Source: Vigna angularis
Lineage: Eukaryota > Streptophyta > Magnoliopsida > Fabales > Fabaceae
Direction of reading: 5' to 3'
DNA: 64,000 bases
Assembly: GCF_016808095.1 (NCBI RefSeq)
Contig: NC_068978.1
Location: forward strand, 26,547,306-26,611,305
Under the pieces are notes generated by a model, which had not been told where the DNA came from, did no database searches, and saw only the letters and a list, made by a program, of their open reading frames with translations. A program made the translations under genes and the position numbers. Positions 1 to 8,922 of the stretch are shown here, piece by piece (the first letter of the stretch is position 1; each line of letters begins with the position of its first letter).

Positions 1-2050
1 TTTAGCGGAAGAGGTTTCTAATTTTTAATCTTCATTAGATTTTTATTTAATGTTTCAAGTGATATTTCTTATTGGTATGATTGTAAACTTTTCAAATTTA
101 CTACTTTCCATTGATGCTACTTTTCATATGGCTTCTTGTACTAATATTTCTCAACAGAGTAGAGTTGTTAAAAAAAATATCGTCACGCTGACTTGTTCTC
201 TTCTATTGTCTACTTTAGTTCCTAGTGAACTTTTGGATGAATATGTTCTAACTATTGATCATGCTATTAATCAAATTCCACTTTCTCTTATGTTTGCTTT
301 TCAAAAGTTATGTGGTAGTGATCCTGATTTCAAAATTGTTTTTTTTTTTCTACTTGCTTTGTTCTTTATCCACAAGTAGAATGTAGTAAATTGTCATCCT
401 GTATCACAATTTGTGTTTTTCTTGGTTAGGTGATGGTAAAAGGGGTTATCATTGCTAAGATCTTATCAACCACAAAACTTTATCTTTTTTAGCACATTCT
501 AATATATTAACTTTTTTTTTCAACTTTCACAACACTACATCATGAATCCTATTTAAAATTTAGATATTTCAAAATTCTTATAGCGTAGAAAACGGTTATT
601 AATTAAAAATTGACAAGTAAAACATGGGAAATTAAAATAAAGCCTTAACTTTACCAAAAGTATTATTCAATTACATAATTTTGAAATAAATAAAATAAAC
701 AAAAAACTAAAATTAACCCAATTAGATTTTTTCTAAAATTTATAGCACAAAAACTTTAAATACACAAAGTCTTTTCTCCACTCTCATATCTCTATCATGC
801 ATTTGGAGTATATGCAACATTCCCCAACAAATGTTATACAAGACACACACAAATACAGACAAGTATGAGTAAACTACCATTAACACAATCAATAACAATA
901 TAATATATACATAGCAAATAAGCACAATTTAGTAACAAACATTCATTTAGAGAGTTATCCTTACTACCCTCATTATTTCTACACCATGATCGTCGTCAAC
1001 ATCTTCATCAGTCATATCATGACCATACCATCAATGTCATCCTTATATTATGATTTAGTATTGTTTTATTACTATTCATGTCTTGAAATTCTGTGTGAAT
1101 ACTATTAATGAAAAACATAGGTGCTTGTTATATATCTATCTATATTGAATTTCTGTGTTAATATTATATGTTGTTGTTTTGAATCTGTAAATAAGAAATT
1201 TGTTAAAACTAGTTGGGGAACACTTTAGCTAAGGGAAGACTTGGTACTTAAGTTGTCCATTGTGACACACCTCTCTTTCCTGGAAGTCTACTCGACAAGT
1301 TTTTAACTTAAATCTTGTTGAATAAATTATGTACTGTTAAATTATTGTGCAATATATCTTGTTGGAATGAAAATTTCTGATGAATTCATGTTATTGTGGT
1401 AGATATGGAATTATGAATTATAATTGTGATGGTAGGATAGAGGAATCTTAAAAACCGGAGTTGGTACATCCCTGATCATAGAGCAGCCCTGGTCAAATCC
1501 AGTAAGTTGTGACTAGTCATATGTACTGACGTTTATGGTGAGTTTGATTCGTCAAACATTTGATTCTTCTCCAGTGACCATTTATAGTGATATTTTATTA
1601 TTGTTAATTTATTTTGTGATATATTCATTTTGTATGATTTCTGTGATGATTGTATTTTATTATATTGGATTTGAATTTATGCATCTAAACATGATATGAG
1701 TATTATGGGGAGATTTTGTAACGATATAATATGAGTTGAGGAATATGAGCATGATATGAGTCTCGTGGAGATATTTTGTAATGATATGGTATTAGTGTAT
1801 ATGTTGATGTTGAGGGTCCTGTTGTTGGAGGTTATCCTGATACTCTAATAATCATCCAGTCTCAAGTAGAGAAGGATGAATTATGTGGGGAGAGGGGCAG
1901 GAGGTCCTGGTCTATGTGCCGGTTTTGGACATAGTGTTGAGGACTAACCTTATGGATGGTATGGAGTATTTTGGAAGTGTATTTGTAAAAAGAAGTAGAA
2001 GTCATCACAAGTGCATAACCTCCCGTGACCGCTCATCAACGTATCATCCG
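1..2050. other. AT-rich intergenic DNA, no gene recognised
   Basis: No reading frame here shows a domain I recognise. A 109-codon frame at 50-379 has no motif and ends in a hydrophobic low-complexity stretch. From about 1680 the sequence carries loosely repeated phrases around ATGATATGAG, which lead into the 25-bp minisatellite at 2051. The style resembles the untranslated or LTR part of an old retroelement, but no termini were found. Confidence 0.5.
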
Positions 2051-2125
2051 AATGAGTGTCTATTGGGTATTGTGGAATGAGTGTCTATTGAGTATTGTGT
2101 GATGAGTGTCTATTGGGTATTGTGG
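2051..2125. repeat. 25-bp minisatellite, left part
   Basis: Three units of a 25-bp repeat beginning AATGAGTGTCTATTGGG occur here, starting at 2051 and 2076 and then a slightly changed third. The same repeat resumes at 7118 immediately after the CACTA element, so the array was one block before the insertion. Confidence 0.85.
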
Positions 2126-2279
2126 CACTACAAGAAAATTGCGTTTTATATACAGATTATTACATACGGATTTTAATCTGTATATATTAAATATTTTACA
2201 TACAGATATTATATACGGATTTTTAATTAATTAATAATTAAAAAAACTTTAGAAAAAGCCCCGATCTTCTTCTAACTTT

Positions 2280-2840
2280 GAAAAAAAAACCTAACTACAA
2301 CTCTCCAAAATGAGTCCCTCACTCACTCACTGACCCTTCCTTCTTCCTTCATTTTAGATAAAAAAAAACCCACAAATCCTTCTTCTTTCTTTTTCTCAGT
2401 AGAAGAAACACTCATATGGTTTTGTTTCCCCATCTCACACCCTTACTTCTTTCTTCTTCCTTCCCTCCTTGTAGCCATGCGATCTTCCTTTGCCATGTCT
2501 TCATTCAGACCGCATCATCAACCACATTCATTTTCTTCTCGAGAGCTCACCATCAACGATAAACTTTCTTTCTCTTCAAACATTAATTATCTTATTTCAT
2601 ATTTCTTTCCTGCCTCAGCCTATTTAACAACAAAATTCCTCTTCCACCGATTATCTTCATCTCCTTCTAGGGTTTCGTCATCCTTTCACCATTTTCTTGA
2701 AGTTTCACCGATTAAATCCTCTTTTACTACGTTTAAAAGATTTTCCTCTGATTGAAAATTCTTTTCCACCGTTCAATCTCGTGTTGAATCGATTAGGTGG
2801 TATTCAGAGCTCTGATTCTTCCACGGAATTCAAAAGCTAA
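2280..2840 (+). other. Captured leader/first-exon-like segment inside the CACTA element
   Basis: This segment is CT-rich and more complex than its surroundings. It contains a frame at 2477-2755 opening at an ATG, the phrase TCTAGGGTTT common in plant 5' leaders, and a possible splice donor (AAGCTAAGTATC) near 2836. I recognise no protein. The reading that this is the promoter, 5' leader or first exon of a captured host gene is inferred from composition and from the gene pieces further inside the same element. Confidence 0.3.
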
Positions 2841-5657
2841 GTATCTCTCCTTTGTGTCGTGTTTTCATTTGATTCATTATTGTGTTGACATTGTTTCACA
2901 TCTCTGTTTTGATGTTTTTCTCTGATTCATGTAAGGTTGAATTTGTATTGGCTTGTTTTGTCTTAATTCTGAGTATTATATGTTAATTTTGCTCATAAAA
3001 TGTTTATTTAAATGTCTAAGAGAGCTAATATGAGATTGTTCATTCTTGATAACTTATTACTCTTCATATTAAAATGCGCTCTCTGTATCCTCACGCCAAA
3101 GGCATATTGTCCTCAACAAATTGGGCTTCAATACTTTGCTTTTTTTTGGATGTTATGGGTTTGATTTTGAATTTCTTAATTTGACATCTGAGTGGGTTCA
3201 GCTTAGTTTTGTTAGATTGTAGAGATTTGATTTTGGTGAGGAGGGTTTTTCCTTTTTCAAATGAATGCATTTTTGTCATTTACTTTCAACTGTTTGGATG
3301 CTAGACTTTTGAGTTTGACTTTCGAACTCTGAAAAAAATTATGAATTATGGGGAGCTTTGGGGAAGTTAGCGCTTGTGTTATGTTGTGGAGGTAAAGGTA
3401 GTGGACAATAATAGTGATAAAAACTGGTTCAGAGGTTCAGTGGATATGAATATTGTTGATTGATGAAAAGAAAGAACACAATTTTTCTGGATATTTGAGA
3501 GATCCAGGACTCTACTTTGCTGCAGTACTGACTCTTCAATTGACTTCCCACTCCTCTCAACACCTCTCTCTATTTATAGGCAACACCGTTTATGTCTCTT
3601 AACTATTCTAGCTCTCAACTACACAAGCCTAATTAGTTTAGGTGAATAGCCTGAGGCTGCTGGCAGAGCTGACCCCACCCAGCAGGGTCTAGAAAGACTA
3701 TTATGCCAAGGTTGATTTTTTTTTTTAAAAAATTGTTTTAACCCCTTGATCTCTTTGCTGGAACATGTAGTCGATGATAGGTTTTTGGGCTTTGTAATGG
3801 TTTATTGTTTCCTTTTGTTTGCCTGATTGAGGTTGCATTAGAAGTAGACACAAGACATGGTGAATTTTGTCAAAAGTTTTGAAAACCAGTTTTCATTTTT
3901 CACCACCAGATTAACTATTCTGACTCAGATATATTAATTATTCTAGCAACAATGTTCCTAACCATCACCCTGTGACTAATAGTTGATAGAACTGTGTGCA
4001 CCTCAAACTCAAATCCAGCCAAACAAGTTAGAAAACATTTTTATTTTATGAAATGAAGAGAATAATGTCTGTGATGAATTTGGTCCCAAGAAAATGTCAC
4101 ACTTCATATATGTGTAGGTGTCCAATTGAAACCACTCCACATCAATTATTTACATAGAATATGGTGAAAGACAGTTAAGGGGAAAAAGAAAAAATCCACA
4201 TGACCCCAAATGGTCCTGTTAGAAGTTTCGCACACCAACCACAACAACCAAAACACCTACTTATTCTGTTATATGGAGTGTATAATTTAAGGACTTTGAG
4301 GTTGTGCCTTTTGAGAATTGCGTGGTGATTACTCAACTCTAGTGTGTTCATCCCGCATGCTTATTAATGTAACTTCCTTGTACTGTCTTTTTCTTACAAC
4401 TTTCTCCTTTGATTCCACTAGGTTAGTTCCCAATGAAGTTACTTTTCTTACTAGACATTGGTAACTTAAGTTGAATGTACATGAGAAAAAAGTTTGAAGG
4501 AACGTTAACTTAAAAAGATTGTTACATTGGACATGTGTTTGGTTTCACGCTATTGGAACTAAATTTGAATATCTAAGTTTCCAGTGTAAAATGGAGAAGT
4601 TATTTAAATTAGTTTTAGTTTGATTCAACATGTCATACATCTGAATGTGCAAGATTTAGATTGCATTCTTTCTATGCCTAATGTAAGGATGAGAACAATT
4701 ACAGATTTGAGAATCTATTTAATATTTTTTAATATACATCAAATATCTTTTTGATAATAGTAAGAGACAAATAATTTTATAGGGATTAGTCATGAGTTTT
4801 GTCCTCTCCCTCAAAATATCTATCATAATCAAGAATTTTAATTCTATAGATACTTAAAAAGGTCAACTATTTACTAAATGTTTTAGTTTAGTTTATTTTA
4901 CTTCTTTAAAATGACTTTCTTGGGAGTAATCAGTTTTATGGTCTTTTATTGGTTGAATTTAATTTGCATGTATATAGGATTAGTCAACACTGACACTTGA
5001 GGCTTAACAGTAAATATTTGTAACCAAATGATTAAAATTCTAAGATAAATAAGATTAGAAAAGATGGATAGGAAAACAAAATTAAAGAAAACTTAAATTG
5101 AAAATATAAATAGCCTTCATAACTTTAAATTTTCTTTTTATAGTCACTGGTAATTTTTTTTTACATCCAATTTTTTTATTATATTTTGTCTTGTTAAATG
5201 ATGTCTTGAATTTTGTCATTAGGTACAGCACCGTTCCCATTTCACCTAATTCTCGATCTGCTAAAAAGATATTGTCTTTGCTATTGTAATTGACAGTGTT
5301 GTGTTATGGATGAGTGTTGTCTTTGGGTTTGTTGGCAATTCTAGTTGTTGCAGACATATACATTTTTGTTTTATTCAATTTTGCTCTATTCTACGGGGAG
5401 CGAAAAATGAGAACTTGAATGTGGGATTATGTTTGACTGTTCTTCAATTTCCATATATTTTTTATTTTACATTGCTTGGGTCCATTTTCTAGGTCACCTG
5501 AAGTTTGAGGTTTGTGTCCATTTTACATGTCCCGCTTTTGTGTGTATTTCAAAATCATCGGCAATCAATCATTCTTTCACAATTTATTTTGAAATTCCAA
5601 ACTCTGAACATATTTTGGTGTTAATAAGGTTGATTGGGTTGCTTGTTTTGTTGGCAG

Positions 5658-5837
5658 TGGGCACTTTGTTGCAGAGGACAAGCTCTTGGTCTGAGTGAAT
5701 GATCCGATGTTGGTCTTGGCATGCTGCTGGAGTGATATCAAGGCATAATTCCACCTGCACACCCCCAGTTGATCCTTCAAGGCCTCCACTGCCCCAATGC
5801 TGGATGTAACAATCCAAGCTCTGGTTGCTGCACTCAT
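5658..5837 (-). pseudogene. Captured fragment of a wound-induced (DUF3774) protein gene
   Basis: Read on the minus strand from the ATG at 5837, the first 55-60 residues match the plant wound-induced DUF3774 family, small proteins of about 90 residues. Visible are the start MSAATRAW, the block GAVEALKDQLGVCRWNYAL, and a SLQQHAKTN-type segment followed by a Ser-rich stretch. After about residue 60 the frame stays open to 5577 but no longer resembles the family, so the usual C-terminus is missing or replaced. The family's biochemical role is not established; members are induced by wounding. The fragment lies wholly inside the CACTA element, opposite in orientation to the lipid-transfer-like gene 310 bp away. 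I judge it a captured, truncated copy. The family call is confident; expression is unknown. Confidence 0.75.
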
Positions 5838-6149
5838 GATAACTGCTATGACTTTTTGATAAAAAATTGGTATGTGTTTTTTGGATGTGTTGATTGAGTG
5901 GTTTGTTCGTTTCTATATATATGTGGGTGATTGAGTGATTTTCAGGATGGTGGTTAATGCCAAACCACAGGCTTGATCGTTTCTATATATATTTATGTCA
6001 ATCGATGTACTTAAGTTATTTATAATGTATTAAATTTAGGAACTTAACTTTGACTGTAAAATTAAGGTAAATGTGTGGTCTATGTAAAATGCAGTTTAAT
6101 CTTTTATAGCTTTTTGTTTTGCTCTGATGACTATGATTTTTTCGGCTCA

Positions 6150-6589
6150 ATGAAGACTATCTTTGTATCATTCTTCACTCTGCTAATTGTGTTTGTCTTC
6201 ACAGTTACTGCCACAAAGTCATCAAAGGGCTTAACTTGTGAGCAGGAAAAAGCCTTAGCGAAGCAATGCTTAGATTATCTAACCAAGAAAAGTGATGCCC
6301 CTTCAACTTCTTACTGCTATGGGATGAAACAAATCATATTTTCATCACCTATGAAGGAAGAAAAACGTGCTGCTTGTAAGTGTCTAAAGGAATCAGGCTC
6401 TCAGGTTCCTAACCTAGATAAAGACAAAGACAATAATCTTTGCAAAGAGTGCAAAATCATGTCCAATGACTTGAATTACCAAAAGTAAGACTTCTTTTTA
6501 CGTATACAATTAATGTTAATAGCTTTCACTCATTTGTTTTTTCCTGACATTGCTTTTCCTTTCTTTTCTTTTTTTTCAGACTTGATTAA
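6150..6589 (+). CDS. Non-specific lipid-transfer-protein-like gene inside a CACTA element
   Basis: The proposed CDS is join(6150..6484, 6580..6589), 114 residues. It starts MKTIF with a hydrophobic signal peptide of about 23 residues ending TVTATKS, which implies secretion. The mature part follows the nsLTP order: Cys near its start, a second Cys before LDYL, then SYCYGM where the family has a Cys pair, then ACKCLKES (the C-x-C pair), then LCKEC. Seven cysteines are present. One of the adjacent pair is Tyr and the C-terminal spacing is unusual, so at least one disulfide of the eight-cysteine fold should be absent. The donor GTAAGA at 6485 and acceptor TTTTTTCAG ending 6579 place a short last exon just before the stop, where nsLTP genes often have their intron. 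If the intron is retained, the frame stops at 6488. The gene is intact, but its position inside the transposon suggests a captured copy. A diverged prolamin-superfamily protein is the alternative. Confidence 0.6.
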
Positions 6590-6730
6590 GCTAGGAACTG
6601 TGGATTATGCTGGGAATTTTCTATTTCTGTTGAACTTCTCTCAAACATTTTTTTTTCAGACTTGATTAAGCTAGGAAATGTGGATTATGTTGGGAATTTT
6701 TTATTTCTGTTCAACTTCTATCAAACATTA
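6563..6730 (+). repeat. Tandem duplication of the acceptor and last exon of the LTP-like gene
   Basis: About 80 bp beginning in the T-run and CAG acceptor and running through GACTTGATTAAGC is repeated directly: copy one from about 6570, copy two from about 6652. Few differences separate them. Both carry a usable acceptor and the same short coding end, so splicing to either would give the same last residues. Confidence 0.8.
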
Positions 6731-6839
6731 TGTTGGGAAATGTGGATTATGTTGGATTATGCTTTGTAGTTTTATTTTATTTTTATCAGTATATGAAACT
6801 ATTAATTATTGGGTATAAATGTGAGATCATCTATTTTTT

Positions 6840-7100
6840 TTTAAAAAAATTATAGTTATATACGGATTTATCCGTATGTAATTTATATACGGATTTTACA
6901 TACGGATTTATCCGTATGTAATTTACATACGGATTTTATATACGGATTTTTCCGTATATAATTTACATACGGATATATCCGTATATAAAATAACTACGAC
7001 AGTTTTATATACGGATTTTTGTCCGTATGTAAGTCGTATGTAATCAAGTGTTATATACGGATTTTGGGTCTTATATACGGATTTTGGTTGTATGTAATTC
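6840..7100. repeat. Subterminal repeat cluster of the CACTA element
   Basis: More than ten copies of a roughly 10-bp core, TACGGATTTT or its complement, are packed here, several in head-to-head pairs (for example ACGGATTTATCCGTATG). In En/Spm-type elements such clusters are transposase-binding sites. A thinner set lies at 2140-2225 near the left end. Confidence 0.8.
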
Positions 7101-7117
7101 AATTTTTTCTTGTAGTG

Positions 7118-7272
7118 TGGAACGAATGTCTATTGAGTATTGTGTGATGAGTGTCTATTGGGTATTGTGGAATGAGTGTCTATTGAGTATTATGAGATAA
7201 ATGTCTATTAGGTATTGTGGGATGAGTGTTTATTGGGTATTGTGGGATGAGTGTCTATTAGGGATTGAAGTA
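7118..7272. repeat. 25-bp minisatellite, right part
   Basis: This continues the 25-bp repeat (core GTGTCTATTGGGTATTGTG), with about six increasingly diverged units. Together with 2051-2125 it is the array into which the CACTA element inserted. Confidence 0.85.
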
Positions 7273-7579
7273 TGATGGGATGAGTATCTATGGTGCGATT
7301 GTTGTATGATGGTATGAGGGTGTCTGACATAATTATTATATGAGGTTTGTTGAGTGTATCAAAGTAATTATGCATGTTTTATAAATGATTTGTTGCATGT
7401 TAGCTCACCCTACTTGTTTGTGTTTGTGTATGTGTGATGATCATATAATTCGTTATACGGGAGCAGATGAAGGAATTTCGTCTGATTCAGTGCCAATGAA
7501 GAAAGAGATAGAAGAATAAATTAGAAGAATTCGAGTTATATTTATGAGTTTGTAGTTGAATTCTGAGTTTAAAACACAA

Positions 7580-7583
7580 ACAA

Positions 7584-7677
<94 letters not shown>
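7580..7677. repeat. Compound (CA)n/(TA)n microsatellite
   Basis: A run of CA dinucleotides with one CG interruption passes directly into about 22 TA dinucleotides. The Mutator-like element begins at its right edge, and TA repeats also follow that element's right end. Reading frames through the run are artefacts. Confidence 0.95.
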
Positions 7678-7679
<2 letters not shown>

Positions 7680-7951
7680 GATTTGCTAACGCGCGTACGC
7701 CTGTTTTTCAGTTAGTACATTTTAGCAATGTGTACCGGATTTTAGTAGACAAAAATACCGTTATATATCATGGATTCTAAGTTTTAAGGTTAAGGGTATT
7801 TTAATAATTTTCATTCTCAAAACTTAAAAAAGAAAAAAGAAAGCCCCCAAACCCTTACTCACCTCTCTCATTCCTCACAATCATTTCTCTTTCATCTCTC
7901 TCACTCCAACCTTTTCTCTATCATCCCTACTGTAGCCCCAATTGAAAAAAA

Positions 7952-8188
7952 TCAGAAACACTTGCCTTTAAACAATTTGCCTTTGTAAAGAGTTGAGTCA
8001 TTGACATATTCACCTTCAGGCAAAGGTTCATTCAAGATCTCTTCAATTTCACCATCTTCACTAATCTCTCTAATTTCATCATCTGCATATGTTGAATCAT
8101 CATCTCTAAAAAAACCTTCCAGGCCAATTACCAATTCTTTTCGGAAGTCATTATGCTTGTGAAAATTAGATAAAATTATATACGACAA
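7952..8188 (-). CDS. Short acidic open frame inside the Mutator-like element, unrecognised
   Basis: This 78-codon frame on the minus strand has a middle rich in Asp and Glu (pieces such as DDDSTYADDEIREISEDG and EIEEILNEPLPEG) with no simple repeat to explain it. Its 5' half overlaps the 145-bp internal repeats and its 3' end enters the left TIR. I do not recognise a family. The non-repetitive acidic composition is compatible with a captured exon, but a chance frame is equally possible. Confidence 0.25.
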   Translation of the reverse strand: MSYIILSNFHKHNDFRKELVIGLEGFFRDDDSTYADDEIREISEDGEIEEILNEPLPEGEYVNDSTLYKGKLFKGKCF

Positions 8189-8545
8189 AAATTATAAAAT
8201 GAAAACTCATTATAAAGTCATTGTTTGTAAGAAATTGTTTAACAATGAGTGTTTCTGATTTTTTCCAGGCTAATTACCAATTCCTTTGATGTCATTATGC
8301 TTGTGAAAATTAGATAAAATTAGATAAGACAAAAATTATAAAATAAAAACTCATTATAAAATCATTTTTGTAAGAAATTGTTTAACAACAAGTATTTCTG
8401 ATTTTTTCCAGGTCAATTACCAATTCCTTTATGCTTGTGAAAATTGGATAAAATTAGATAAGACAAAAATTATAAGATGAAAACTCATTATAAAATCATT
8501 TTTTTGTAAGATTGTTTAAAGGCAAGTGTTTCTGATTTTTTCAAT
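8119..8545. repeat. Three direct repeats of about 145 bp
   Basis: Units start at CCAGGCCAATTACCAATTC (8119) and at the equivalents at 8265 and 8408. Each contains TATGCTTGTGAAAATT and ends in GTTTCTGATTTTTTC. They are internal to the Mutator-like element and show small indels. Confidence 0.85.
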
Positions 8546-8821
8546 TGGGGGTATAGTAGGGATGATAGAGAAAAGATTGGAGTGAGAAAGATGAAAGAGA
8601 AAGGGTTGAGAGGAATGAGAGAGGTGAGTAAGGGTTTGGGGGTTTCTTTTTTTTTTTTTAGTTTTGAGAATGAAAATTATTAAAATACCCTTAACCTTAA
8701 AACTTAGAATCCATGGTATATAAGGATATTTTTGTCTACTAAAATCCGATACACATTGCTAAAATGTACCAACTGAAAAACAGGCGTACGCGCGTTAGCA
8801 AACCCCTATATATATATATAT

Positions 8822-8922
8822 CAACTATGAATTATCAAGTCTGAGATTATGGGATGTTACCTTAAATGTAATGCTACAATATATAAATTATGAATTATCA
8901 AGTGTGAGATTATGGGATGTTA
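8822..8922. repeat. Duplicated LTR-end-like motif bordering the copia remnant
   Basis: ATGAATTATCAAGTCTGAGA and a following GATTATGGGATGTTAC occur twice, 58 bp apart. The second ends GGGATGTTACA, the typical 3' end of many plant Ty3-type LTRs. The copia coding sequence begins immediately afterwards at 8923, so an LTR end probably interrupts the copia element here. A matching LTR start was not located. Confidence 0.4.

Larger units (their letters stand above)
2126..7117. mobile_element. Non-autonomous CACTA transposon carrying host-gene pieces
   Basis: The left end is CACTACAAGAAAA and the right end is the inverted match TTTTTTCTTGTAGTG. The element is flanked by a perfect 3-bp target duplication, TGG (2123-2125 and 7118-7120). 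The right 250 bp, and more thinly the left 100 bp, contain clustered short repeats around ATACGGATTT in both orientations, as expected for CACTA subterminal regions. No transposase is visible in its 4992 bp. Instead it holds a wound-induced DUF3774 fragment on the minus strand and a lipid-transfer-like gene on the plus strand, plus a leader-like region near 2280-2840. That makes it a Pack-CACTA (transduplication) element. It inserted into a minisatellite. Confidence 0.9.
7678..8806. mobile_element. Mutator-like element with roughly 300-bp terminal inverted repeats
   Basis: The outer ends are GGGATTTGCTAACGCGCGTA on the left and, inverted, GGGGTTTGCTAACGCGCGTA on the right. The inverted similarity continues for about 300 bp on each side (to about 7980 and from about 8500). 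Nine-base flanks TATATATAT match on both sides but are uninformative because the insertion is in a TA repeat. No transposase is visible. Inside are 145-bp direct repeats and a short acidic open frame. A diverged relative of one TIR lies at 14617-14805. Confidence 0.8.

Noticed and set aside
50..379. 109-codon open frame at the window start
   Set aside because: No recognisable domain, a hydrophobic low-complexity end, and AT-rich composition like non-coding DNA. Not called as a gene.
7453..7780. Poly-(Thr-His) and poly-(Cys-Val) frames
   Set aside because: Translations of the CA/TG and TA microsatellite.
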